This document shows, one piece after another, positions 7,079-14,694 of a stretch of 43,736 bases of DNA; position 1 is the first letter of the stretch, and each line of letters opens with the position of its first letter. The stretch lies in contig DASTYI010000010.1 in NCBI GenBank assembly GCA_035765045.1, positions 1-43,736 on the forward strand, read 5' to 3'. This stretch comes from Iamia sp035765045 (lineage in GTDB: Bacteria > Actinomycetota > Acidimicrobiia > Acidimicrobiales > Iamiaceae). The position numbers were made by a program, and so were the translations under genes. Below the pieces are notes generated by a model, which was not told where the DNA came from, made no database searches, and worked only from the letters and a program-made list of their open reading frames with translations.

Positions 7079-8248
7079 ATGGAGTTCGGAGTCTTCGCCC
7101 AGCTGTTCGTGCCCCAGTTCGAGCGGGACCGTGACCCGCACGCCGAGCACCGCCGCATCTTCCGCAACGTCGAGATCGCCAAGGCGGCCGACACCAACGC
7201 CTTCAAGTACGTCTGGTGCCCGCAGCACCACTTCCTCGACGAGTACAGCCACATGCCCGGACCCGAGGCCTTCCTCGCCTTCTGCGCGGCGCAGACCGAG
7301 CGGGTCCACCTCGGCTCGGCCATCTTCAACATCACGCCCCCGGTCAACAAGCCGGTGCGGGTCGCCGAGAACGTCGCCCTCCTCGACCACCTGACCAACA
7401 ACCGCTTCGAGTTCGGCACCGGCCGGGGCTCGTCGTCCACCGAGGTCCTCGGCTTCGGCATCCCCAGCGTCGACGACACCAAGGCGATGTGGCGGGAGAC
7501 GATCCGCGAGATCCCCAAGATGTGGGCCGACGAGGTCTACAGCTACTCCGGCGAGAGCTTCTCGGTGCCCGAGCGGAAGATCTTCCCCTGTCCCCACGGC
7601 ACCGGCCACCCGGCCATGTGGGTCGCCGGCGGCAGCCCCGGCACCTTCACCGAGGCCGGCGAGATGGGCCTCGGCGTGTTCTGCTTCGCCCTCGGCAAGC
7701 CCTCGCAGATGGAGCCCCTGCTGCGGGCCTACAAGACGGCGATCGGCGGCGCCACGCCGGTCGGCGACTACGTCAACGACAACATCATGGGCGTCACCAA
7801 CATGCTGTGCATGGAGGACCGCAACAAGGCCTTCGAGGTCGCCGCCAACATGGGCATGAACTACTACTCGTCGCTCGCCTACCACTGGCTCGACAACGTG
7901 CCCCGGCCGGCCGAGCTGCCCGAGTGGCCGGCCAAGATCCCCGAGCCCACCCCCGAGCAGGTCGAGTACCTGTCGAAGGAGGGCTTCGTCGCCATCGGCG
8001 ACCCCGACGACTGCGCCCGCTCGGTCCAGCGCTGGGTCGACCTCGGCTTCGACCAGCTGACCTTCAGCCCCACCACCAACACCCTCCCGACCGACACCGT
8101 CGTCGCCTCGATGGAGCTGTTCGGCCGCGAGGTCATCCCCCGGTTCGACACCGACCCGGTCCACTCGACCACCCGCTACCGCCAGGCCTACGCGGCGTCC
8201 GTCGGCGGCGACGTCCCCGGTCCGGTAGAAGGTCTGGATGTCGTCTGA
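7079..8248 (+). CDS. LLM-class flavin/F420-dependent oxidoreductase (Rv3520c-like)
   Basis: The 389-residue protein is a luciferase-like TIM-barrel oxidoreductase using reduced flavin or F420. It opens MEFGVFAQLFVPQFERDRDP and contains the family blocks YVWCPQHHFLDEYSHMPGPE, GSAIFNITPPVNKPVRVAEN, LDHLTNNRFEFGTGRGSSST and MWVAGGSPGTFTEAGEMGLG. In Mycobacterium tuberculosis a gene of this class (Rv3520c) sits inside the KstR regulon next to the DUF35/ltp4/ltp3 genes, and here too the gene has its own KstR box with -10 TAGTTT and ATG six bases later. Its reaction in sterol breakdown is not known to me. The next gene overlaps it by 11 bases, so fadD is translated from the same message. Confidence 0.88.
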   Translation: MEFGVFAQLFVPQFERDRDPHAEHRRIFRNVEIAKAADTNAFKYVWCPQHHFLDEYSHMPGPEAFLAFCAAQTERVHLGSAIFNITPPVNKPVRVAENVALLDHLTNNRFEFGTGRGSSSTEVLGFGIPSVDDTKAMWRETIREIPKMWADEVYSYSGESFSVPERKIFPCPHGTGHPAMWVAGGSPGTFTEAGEMGLGVFCFALGKPSQMEPLLRAYKTAIGGATPVGDYVNDNIMGVTNMLCMEDRNKAFEVAANMGMNYYSSLAYHWLDNVPRPAELPEWPAKIPEPTPEQVEYLSKEGFVAIGDPDDCARSVQRWVDLGFDQLTFSPTTNTLPTDTVVASMELFGREVIPRFDTDPVHSTTRYRQAYAASVGGDVPGPVEGLDVV

Positions 8249-9914
8249 TGTGACCGTCGACGCACCGGCGTCGTTCAACCTGGCCGACATCTGGGAGTGG
8301 GCCTCGGCCCGCGTGCCCGACCGCCTCGCCCTCGTCGTCGGGCCCGAGCGTCGCACCTACGGCGAGCTCGACGACCGGGCCGACCGGATCGCCCACCACC
8401 TGCGGGCGGCGGGCATCGGGCCGGGCGACCGGGTGGCGATCGACCTCCGCAACGCCCCCGAGTACCTCGAGGTGATGCTGGCCGCCTTCAAGCTGCGGGC
8501 GGTCCCGGTCAACGTCAACTTCCGCTACGTCGCCAACGAGCTGCGCCACGTGCTGGAGACGTCGCGGGCCGCCGCCCTCGTCTTCCACCGCTCGCTCGGC
8601 GACGCCGTGGCCGGCGTGTCCGACCTGGTCGCGGGGATGCGGGCCGTGCTCGCCGTCGACGACATCGACGGCTCCGCGCCGTCGGCCGCGTCGGTCCCCG
8701 GCGCCGTCCCCTACGCCTCGGCCCTGGCCGGGGCGCCCGACGGGCCGGTCGTCACCGAGGGCCGCTCGGGCGACGACCACTACCTGATGTTCACCGGCGG
8801 CACCACCGGCCTCCCCAAGGGCGTGCTCTGGCGCCAGGAGGACGCCTTCTACGCCTGCCTCGGCGGGGGCGACCCGATGCGGATCATGGGCCCGATCACC
8901 GACCTCTCGGAGATGGGCGACCGCTTCGTCGAGAAGATGGTGTACATGCCGATCGCCCCGCTGATGCACGCGGCGGCGCAGTGGACCTCGTTCATGTGGT
9001 TCTACGGCGGGGGCACCGTCGTCCTCGTCCCCGGGCACTACGAGGCCTCGGCGGCGCTGGACCTGGTCGAGCGCGAGGGCGTCAACGTCCTCACCGTCGT
9101 CGGCGACGCCGTGGCCAAGCCGCTCCTCGACACGCTGGCGTCCTCGCCAGGCCGCTGGGACCTCTCGTCGCTCTACGCCATCGGCAACGGCGCCGCGCCC
9201 CTGTCGTCGTCGGTCCGCTCGCGGCTGGTGGAGGCCTTCCCGTCGTGCGTGATCACCGACGGCATGGGCTCCTCGGAGTCCGGCGTCCAGGGGGCGGCCC
9301 GGACCCAGCCCGGCGAGGGCGCCACGGGGGCGGCGTCGCGGGGTGGCGTGGCGTCGTTCTCGGTCGGTCCGACGACGGCGGTGCTCGACGAGGCGCTCCG
9401 GCCCGTCGTCCCCGGCTCGGGCGCCGTGGGCCGCCTGGCCACCTCGGGGCGGATCCCGATCGGCTACGACGGCGACCCGGCCAAGACGGCCGAGACCTTC
9501 GTCGAGGTCGACGGCGTGCGCTGGGTCCTCTCCGGCGACATGTGCACCGTCGACGACGACGGCACCGTCCACCTGCTCGGCCGGGGCTCCCAGTGCATCA
9601 ACACCGGTGGCGAGAAGGTCTACCCGGAGGAGGTCGAGGGCGTGCTCCACGGCCACCCGTCGGTCGCCGACGTCCTCGTCGTCGGGGTCGACGACGAGCG
9701 CTGGGGCAGCGCCGTCACCGCCGTCGTCCAGCCCACCGCCGGCACCCCGCCCCCCACGCTGGAGGACCTCCGCGCCTTCGCCAAGGACCAGCTCGCCGGC
9801 TACAAGCTCCCCAAGCACCTCGTCGTCGTCGACCGCGTCCAGCGCACCCCCGCCGGCAAGGCCGACTACCGCTGGGCCACCACCACCGCCCGCACCCACA
9901 TCCCCACCCCCTGA
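8238..9914 (+). CDS. FadD acyl-CoA synthetase of the FadD19/FadD17 type
   Basis: This 558-residue ANL-family enzyme would adenylate a carboxylic acid and transfer it to CoA. The P-loop-like motif is YLMFTGGTTGLPKGV (about residues 180-195), followed by the WRQED, SSLYAIGNGAAPLS, DGMGSSESG and LSGDMCTVDDDG blocks. The C-terminal domain has the GGEKVYPEEVE hinge and a catalytic lysine in PAGKADYRW. The pattern (VNVNFRYV, GGTTG.PKGV.WR.ED, GSSE.G, INTGGEKVYPEEVE) resembles FadD19-type steroid CoA ligases, and the minus-strand gene at 23598 is its paralog. It lies in the KstR-controlled LLM transcript. Exact substrate chain length cannot be told from sequence. Confidence 0.88.
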   Translation: MSSDVTVDAPASFNLADIWEWASARVPDRLALVVGPERRTYGELDDRADRIAHHLRAAGIGPGDRVAIDLRNAPEYLEVMLAAFKLRAVPVNVNFRYVANELRHVLETSRAAALVFHRSLGDAVAGVSDLVAGMRAVLAVDDIDGSAPSAASVPGAVPYASALAGAPDGPVVTEGRSGDDHYLMFTGGTTGLPKGVLWRQEDAFYACLGGGDPMRIMGPITDLSEMGDRFVEKMVYMPIAPLMHAAAQWTSFMWFYGGGTVVLVPGHYEASAALDLVEREGVNVLTVVGDAVAKPLLDTLASSPGRWDLSSLYAIGNGAAPLSSSVRSRLVEAFPSCVITDGMGSSESGVQGAARTQPGEGATGAASRGGVASFSVGPTTAVLDEALRPVVPGSGAVGRLATSGRIPIGYDGDPAKTAETFVEVDGVRWVLSGDMCTVDDDGTVHLLGRGSQCINTGGEKVYPEEVEGVLHGHPSVADVLVVGVDDERWGSAVTAVVQPTAGTPPPTLEDLRAFAKDQLAGYKLPKHLVVVDRVQRTPAGKADYRWATTTARTHIPTP

Positions 9915-9929
9915 TCCTCGGGAGGGGTT

Positions 9930-9941
9930 TAGGGTGAGGGG
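9930..9941 (+). promoter_or_regulatory. Possible internal leaderless promoter of the SDR gene
   Basis: TAGGGT (9930-9935) is followed by six bases and the GTG start at 9942, the same spacing seen at other leaderless starts here. The SDR may therefore be transcribed on its own as well as from the upstream KstR-controlled promoter. A purine-rich GGGAGGGG (9920-9927) is too far from the start to be a good ribosome site. Confidence 0.4.
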
Positions 9942-10784
9942 GTGAGCGGGTCGCTCGAGGGGCAGGTCGCGCTGGTCACCGGTGGGGCGCGGGGGATGGG
10001 GCGGAGCCACGCGGTGGCGCTGGCCCGGGCGGGGGCGGAGGTCGTCGTGCTGGTCGACGCCTGCGCCCCGATGGCCAGCGCCGCCTACCCGATGGCGACC
10101 GAGGCGGATCTGGCCGAGACGGCGGCGCTGGTCGAGGAGGCCGGTGGCACGGCGGTGACCCACGTGGCCGACGTGCGCGACGCGGCGGCCCTCGACGGGA
10201 TCGTCGCCGAGGCCGTCGAGCGGCACGGCCGGCTCGACATCGCCATCGCCAACGCCGGGGTGTCGCACACCGGGACGATCACCGACGAGGACCCGGCGCT
10301 CTTCCAGGAGGTGGTCGACGTCAACCTGGTCGGCACCTTCAACACGTTCCGGGCGGTCGCCCCGCACATGCAGGCGGCGAGGTACGGCCGGCTGGTGGCC
10401 GTCAGCTCGATGATGGGCCGGGCCGCCAACCCGACCCTGAGCGCCTACTGCTCGTCGAAGTGGGGCGTGATCGGGCTGGTGAAGGCGGCCGCCTACGACC
10501 TCGGCGCCCACGGCGTCACGGTCAACGCCGTGGCCCCCGGCAACATCGCCACCCCGATGGTGCTGAACGAGCACATGTACCGGACGATGCGCCCCGACCT
10601 GGCCGACCCGGGGCCCGACGACATGGCCCCGGTGATGACCGGGCTCCACGCCCAGCCGGTGCCGTGGCTCGAGCCCGAGGAGGTCACCCGGGCGGTGTTG
10701 TACCTGGTCGACCCGGGTGCGCAGCACATCACCGGGACGGTGATGGACGTCAGCGCCGGCGCCTCGGTCCGCTTCACCGCCTGA
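9942..10784 (+). CDS. Mycofactocin-type SDR family oxidoreductase
   Basis: The 280-residue short-chain dehydrogenase has the cofactor loop TGGARGMGRSHAVALARAGA, the NAGV motif and the catalytic Ser-Tyr-Lys set (AVSSMMGRA, then SAYCSSKWGV). The insertion after strand 2, DACAPMASAAYPMATEADLAETAALVEE, with its Y.MAT..DLAET pattern, is the hallmark of the mycofactocin-coupled subfamily, whose NAD(H) stays bound and is recycled by mycofactocin rather than exchanged. In this position it probably oxidises a hydroxyl on the steroid nucleus or a 3-hydroxyacyl-CoA side-chain intermediate; which one is inference. It ends just before a strong inverted repeat at 10786. Confidence 0.85.
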   Translation: MSGSLEGQVALVTGGARGMGRSHAVALARAGAEVVVLVDACAPMASAAYPMATEADLAETAALVEEAGGTAVTHVADVRDAAALDGIVAEAVERHGRLDIAIANAGVSHTGTITDEDPALFQEVVDVNLVGTFNTFRAVAPHMQAARYGRLVAVSSMMGRAANPTLSAYCSSKWGVIGLVKAAAYDLGAHGVTVNAVAPGNIATPMVLNEHMYRTMRPDLADPGPDDMAPVMTGLHAQPVPWLEPEEVTRAVLYLVDPGAQHITGTVMDVSAGASVRFTA

Positions 10785-10785
10785 G

Positions 10786-10816
10786 CGTACGAACGGTGCC
10801 TGGCACGGTTCGTACG
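10786..10816. repeat. 31-base inverted repeat, REP-like or terminator
   Basis: Arms 10786-10800 and 10802-10816 are 15 bases long with one mismatch and a one-base centre; the core GTGCC-T-GGCAC is perfect. It begins two bases after the SDR stop and ends 46 bases before the KstR box of the chsE4 gene. There is no T-run, so it is not a classic intrinsic terminator. The GGTGCCTGGCACC-like core is the kind of palindrome that recurs between genes in high-GC actinobacterial genomes. Confidence 0.6.
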
Positions 10817-10861
10817 GCGGCGCCGTGGCGGAAGACAGTGGCATCGGGCACGTCGGTGAAC

Positions 10862-10875
10862 TAGAACGTGTTCTA
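10862..10875. promoter_or_regulatory. KstR-type operator touching the chsE4 start codon
   Basis: TAGAACGTGTTCTA fits the KstR consensus fully and its last base is immediately followed by ATG 10876. The left half TAGAAC can act as the -10 with eight bases to the start, giving a leaderless mRNA. Bound repressor would therefore cover the promoter, the transcription start and the first codon. Confidence 0.9.
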
Positions 10876-12057
10876 ATGCGGATCGCCTACACGCCCGAGC
10901 AGACCGCGCTCCAGAAGGAGCTGCGCGACTACTTCGCCGCCATCATGACGCCCGAGGTGGCGGCGGCGGCGACGGCCGGCGAGACCGGCGACCCGGCCTG
11001 CCTGGCCGCCGTCCGCCAGATGGGCGCCGACGGCTGGCTCGGGGTCGGTTGGCCCGTGGCGTTCGGCGGTCGGGGCTTCGGCCCGGTCGAGCAGTTCATC
11101 TTCATGAACGAGGCCTGGCGCTCGGGGGCGCCGGTGCCGTTCCTCAGCGTCAACACCGTCGGGCCGACGATCATGGAGTTCGGCACCGACGCCCAGAAGG
11201 AGTTCTTCCTCCCGAAGATCCTCGCCGGCGAGCTGCACTTCTCGATCGGCTACACCGAGCCCGGCTCCGGCACCGACCTGGCCAGCCTGACCACCAAGGC
11301 GGTCAAGGACGGCGACCAGTGGGTCATCAACGGCCAGAAGATCTACACCTCGCTGGCCAGCTACGCCGACTACATCTGGCTGGCCGCCCGCACCGACCCC
11401 GACGCCCCCAAGCACCGCGGCATCACCATCTTCGCGGTGCCCACCACCGACCCCGGGTTCTCGTGCTCGAAGATCTCGACGATGGTGAACGCCAGCACCT
11501 ACAACACGTTCTACGACGACGTGAGGGTGGGCGACGACGCCATCATCGGTGGCCTCAACCAGGGCTGGCACCTGATCACCAACCAGCTCAACTACGAGCG
11601 GGTGGGCCTGTCGCCGCCCGGCATGGTCGAGGGGATCTACGAGGACACCGTCGCCTGGGCCAAGGCGACGACGTTGCCCGACGGCACCCGGGTCGCCGAC
11701 CAGCAGTGGGTCCAGCTCAACTTCGCCCGGGTGCGGGCCGGGCTCGACTTCCTGCGGCTGATCAACTGGAAGGTCGCCGCCCTCGACGCCGCCGGCCAGT
11801 CGCCCAACCCGGCCGACGCCAGCTCGTCGAAGGTCTTCGGCACCGAGTTCTTCATCGAGGCCTACCGTCTGCTGATGGAGGTCCTGGGCGCCCGGGGCAC
11901 GCTCCGCGGCGACAGCCCCGAGGCGATCCTCGCCGGGCGGCTGGAGCGCTCGTACCAGGGGACGCTGATCCTGACCTTCGGCGGCGGCACGAACGAGATC
12001 CAGCGCGACCTCATCGCCCTGTTCGGCCTCCAGATGCCGCGCATGCCCCGGATGTAG
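10876..12057 (+). CDS. chsE4: ChsE4/FadE26-like acyl-CoA dehydrogenase subunit
   Basis: The 393-residue protein starts MRIAYTPEQTALQKELRDYF and closely follows what I know of FadE26: GAPVPFLSVNTVGPTIMEFG, LHFSIGYTEPGSGTDLASL, INGQKIYTSLASYADYIWLA, NQLNYERVGLSPP, WVQLNFARVRA and LTFGGGTNEIQRDLI. FadE26 (ChsE4) pairs with FadE27 (ChsE5) in an alpha2beta2 enzyme that dehydrogenates the C26 steroid side-chain CoA ester in the first round of beta-oxidation. The partner gene follows 18 bases later. ATG 10876, directly behind the KstR box, was chosen over a start at 10825 because only this gives the family N-terminus. The KstR box implies de-repression by steroid metabolites. Confidence 0.9.
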   Translation: MRIAYTPEQTALQKELRDYFAAIMTPEVAAAATAGETGDPACLAAVRQMGADGWLGVGWPVAFGGRGFGPVEQFIFMNEAWRSGAPVPFLSVNTVGPTIMEFGTDAQKEFFLPKILAGELHFSIGYTEPGSGTDLASLTTKAVKDGDQWVINGQKIYTSLASYADYIWLAARTDPDAPKHRGITIFAVPTTDPGFSCSKISTMVNASTYNTFYDDVRVGDDAIIGGLNQGWHLITNQLNYERVGLSPPGMVEGIYEDTVAWAKATTLPDGTRVADQQWVQLNFARVRAGLDFLRLINWKVAALDAAGQSPNPADASSSKVFGTEFFIEAYRLLMEVLGARGTLRGDSPEAILAGRLERSYQGTLILTFGGGTNEIQRDLIALFGLQMPRMPRM

Positions 12058-12075
12058 AGGACGAGGACGGACGAC

Positions 12076-13200
12076 GTGGACTTCACCCTGAACGAGGACC
12101 AGACGCAGATCGTGGAGCTGGCCGCCCGCATCCTCGGCGACCGCTGCACGCCCGAGGCCCTGGCCGCCACCGAGGCCGCCGGCGACCGCTTCGACGCCGA
12201 GCTGTGGCGCCTGCTGGCCGAGGCCGACCTGCTCGGCCTGACGCTGCCGGAGGCCGACGGCGGCGGGGGCTACGGCGTGCTCGAGGCGGCCCTGCTGTGC
12301 CAGGAGGTCGGTCGCACCGCCGCCCCCGTGCCGCTGTGGTCGACCCTGCTGCTCGGCGCCCTGCCCATCGCCCGCCACGGCGACGACGCCCTGCGGGCCG
12401 ACGTGCTCCCGGCGGTGGCGAGCGGCGACCTCGTCCTCACCGCCGCCCTGGTCGAGGAGGGGGGCTCGTTGCCCCCGGCGACGCCGGCCACCACGGCCAC
12501 CGTCGACGGCACCACCGCCACGCTGACCGGCCTCAAGCACGTCGTCCCCAGCGTCCACCTGGTCGAGGCCGGGGTCGCGGTGCGCGCCCTCGTCCCCGCC
12601 ACCGCCGCGGACGGGAGCGTCGTGGTCGCCCTGGTCGACGCGGCGGGCGCCGGCGTGACGATCGAGCGCGGCGTCGGCACCGACCTGGAGCCGCTGTCGA
12701 CCCTGCGCCTCGACGGGGCCACCGGGACGGTCGTCGGCACCGACGGCGAGGCCGTGACGGCCACGATCGTCGCCCTCGGCACCGCCGGGATCTGCGCCCG
12801 CCAGGCCGGCACCTGCGAGGCCGCCCTGCGGATCGCCGCCGCCTACACCTCCGAGCGCGAGCAGTTCGGCACCAAGATCGCCACCTTCCAGGCCGTCGCC
12901 CACCGCCTGGCCGACGCCTACATCGACACCGAGGCGATCCGCCTGACGAGCACGCACGCCGCCTGGCTGCTCGACGAGGGCCTCCCCGCCGACGAGGCCC
13001 TGGCCGTCGCCAAGGTCTGGGCCACCGAGGGGGCGCAGCGCGTCGTCCACGGCGCCCAGCACGTCCACGGGGGCATCGGCGTCGACACCGACTACCCCGT
13101 GCACCGCTTCTTCCGGGCCGCCAAGGCCGCCGAGCACACCCTCGGCACGGCCAGCCCCCACCTCGTCGCCCTCGGTGGCCGGATCGTCGGGGTGGCATGA
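12076..13200 (+). CDS. chsE5: ChsE5/FadE27-like acyl-CoA dehydrogenase subunit
   Basis: The 374-residue partner begins VDFTLNEDQTQIVELAARIL and has ESLGG-like GLTLPEADGGGGYGVLEAAL, a divergent middle domain with weak FAD-site conservation, then YTSEREQFGTKIATFQAVAH, RLADAYIDTEAIRLTSTHAAW and VHGGIGVDTDYPVHRFFRAAK. These match FadE27, the beta-type subunit that completes the ChsE4-ChsE5 heterotetramer. Heteromeric dehydrogenases of this sort are a feature of actinobacterial steroid side-chain degradation and suit bulky ring-bearing substrates. GTG 12076 follows chsE4 by 18 bases, so the two are surely co-transcribed. The transporter operon begins after a 112-base gap with its own operator. Confidence 0.88.
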   Translation: MDFTLNEDQTQIVELAARILGDRCTPEALAATEAAGDRFDAELWRLLAEADLLGLTLPEADGGGGYGVLEAALLCQEVGRTAAPVPLWSTLLLGALPIARHGDDALRADVLPAVASGDLVLTAALVEEGGSLPPATPATTATVDGTTATLTGLKHVVPSVHLVEAGVAVRALVPATAADGSVVVALVDAAGAGVTIERGVGTDLEPLSTLRLDGATGTVVGTDGEAVTATIVALGTAGICARQAGTCEAALRIAAAYTSEREQFGTKIATFQAVAHRLADAYIDTEAIRLTSTHAAWLLDEGLPADEALAVAKVWATEGAQRVVHGAQHVHGGIGVDTDYPVHRFFRAAKAAEHTLGTASPHLVALGGRIVGVA

Positions 13201-13247
13201 GCGCGCGCCGCGAGCGTTCCGGCAGCTCAGCCCGTCCCGACCCTCGG

Positions 13248-13270
13248 ACATCTGACGAACCGTCAGATGT
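13248..13270. promoter_or_regulatory. Second-class palindromic operator before the ABC transporter operon
   Basis: Perfect 10-base arms ACATCTGACG (13248-13257) and CGTCAGATGT (13261-13270) flank the 3-base centre AAC. The inner core TCTGACG-AAC-CGTCAGA is nearly the same as that at 7005-7023. A -10 candidate TAGTGT (13270-13275) abuts it, so bound regulator would block the promoter of the ABC operon. No KstR box is found in this gap. Confidence 0.75.
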
Positions 13271-13312
13271 AGTGTGACCCCAGACACCTCAAGGACCTGG
13301 AGCCCCATCCCC

Positions 13313-14686
13313 ATGCGCCGTGTCGCCCTCTTCCTCTCCCTCTGCCTCGCGCTGGCCGCCGTCGGCTGCGGCTCCCGCGTCGACGACGCCGACGACGACG
13401 GCGGCACCGACGAGAACCTCTCCGCCGAGGAGGATCAGGGCGGTGACGACGAGGGCGGGAGCAACGACGACCTGACCGCCGAGTCCGAGCAGCTCGGCAC
13501 CATCGCCAACCCCTGCGGCGGCGAGGCGGCCGAGGGCGAGCTCCCGGCCGACACCCCCGGCGTCAGCGAGGACACCATCCGCATCGGCGTCATCTCCGAC
13601 CGCGAGAACCCCGCCGTCCCGCTGCCCACGGTCGGCATCGAGGAGGCGGTCAAGGCCTTCGTCGAGCTCTGCAACGACGCCGGCGGGATCAACGGCCGGA
13701 CCCTGGAGCTCGAGACCTACGACTCGATGATCACGGCCACCGACGACGTCACCAAGCAGGCCTGCAACGACGACCTCTTCGCCCTCGTCGGCACCGGCTC
13801 GGTCCAGGACCAGCTCGGCATCGAGACCCGCGAGGGCTGCGGCCTCGTCGAGGTCGCCGGCTACTCGGCCACGTCGTCGCGCGCCCAGTCCGAGGGCTTC
13901 TTCACCGCGGTGCCCGGCCTCAGCCCCACCGACTACAACGTCGGCCCCTGCCGCTACATGGCCGAGCGGTTCCCCGAGGCGGTGAAGAAGGCGGCGATGC
14001 TCTACACCGACCTGCCCGCCGCCTCGGTCCGGGGCCGGCAGATCGTCGAGGGCTGCACCGCCGAGGCCGGCTTCGAGTACGTGGTCGAGGAGGCGCTGGC
14101 CTTCGGCGAGACCAACTTCGGTCCGGTCGTGGAGCAGATGGAGTCCGAGGGCGTCCAGTACTTCCAGATGGTGAGCGCCACCTCCGAGACCCTCGCCGTG
14201 CTGCGCGAGGCCGAGACCCAGGGCCTGGAGCTCGAGGTCCTCGACCTCGGCCAGCAGTACTACGACCCCAACTTCGCCGCCGAGGCCGTCACCGACGGGG
14301 CCTACGTCCTGTCGAACACGGCGCCGTTCTCGGAGGCCGACTCCAACCCGACGCTGCGGCTCTACCAGGAGTACCTGGCCGAGGTCGGCGGCGTGGAGTC
14401 GACCCTCGGCGTCCAGGCCTTCAGCTCGGGCCTGCTGTTCGCCACGGCCGTGAACGCCCTCGGCAACGACATCACCCGGGAGGGCCTCGTCGCCGAGCTG
14501 GAGGGGATCACCGAGTGGGACGGCGGCGGCCTGAACCTGGTCGGCAGCCCCGGCACCAACGAGACGATCGACTGCTTCCTGTACCTGCGGGTCGAAGGCG
14601 GTGACTTCGTCCGGGAGCACCCGGACGAGGGCTACGACTGCGACCCGTCCTACATCCACACGTCCGACGAGCGCTTCGAGAACTGA
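13313..14686 (+). CDS. ABC transporter solute-binding lipoprotein (LivK/Peripla_BP_6 type), first copy
   Basis: The 457-residue precursor MRRVALFLSLCLALAAVGCG has a lipobox (AVGC) and an acidic Asp/Glu/Gly tether, then a periplasmic-binding domain: GVSEDTIRIGVISDRENPAV, GIEEAVKAFVELCNDAGGIN and GRTLELETYDS, the family pattern for branched-chain amino acid and related ligands. GTG 13274 is an in-frame alternative, but ATG 13313 begins a proper signal peptide and is preceded by AAGGACCTGGAG. The next gene is a close paralog. The substrate cannot be read from sequence; such proteins bind amino acids, aromatic or aliphatic carboxylates. The location between chsE4/E5 and echA19 makes a sterol-derived ligand worth testing. 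It heads an operon with the palindrome at 13248. Confidence 0.88.
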   Translation: MRRVALFLSLCLALAAVGCGSRVDDADDDGGTDENLSAEEDQGGDDEGGSNDDLTAESEQLGTIANPCGGEAAEGELPADTPGVSEDTIRIGVISDRENPAVPLPTVGIEEAVKAFVELCNDAGGINGRTLELETYDSMITATDDVTKQACNDDLFALVGTGSVQDQLGIETREGCGLVEVAGYSATSSRAQSEGFFTAVPGLSPTDYNVGPCRYMAERFPEAVKKAAMLYTDLPAASVRGRQIVEGCTAEAGFEYVVEEALAFGETNFGPVVEQMESEGVQYFQMVSATSETLAVLREAETQGLELEVLDLGQQYYDPNFAAEAVTDGAYVLSNTAPFSEADSNPTLRLYQEYLAEVGGVESTLGVQAFSSGLLFATAVNALGNDITREGLVAELEGITEWDGGGLNLVGSPGTNETIDCFLYLRVEGGDFVREHPDEGYDCDPSYIHTSDERFEN

Positions 14687-14694
14687 GGAGACCG

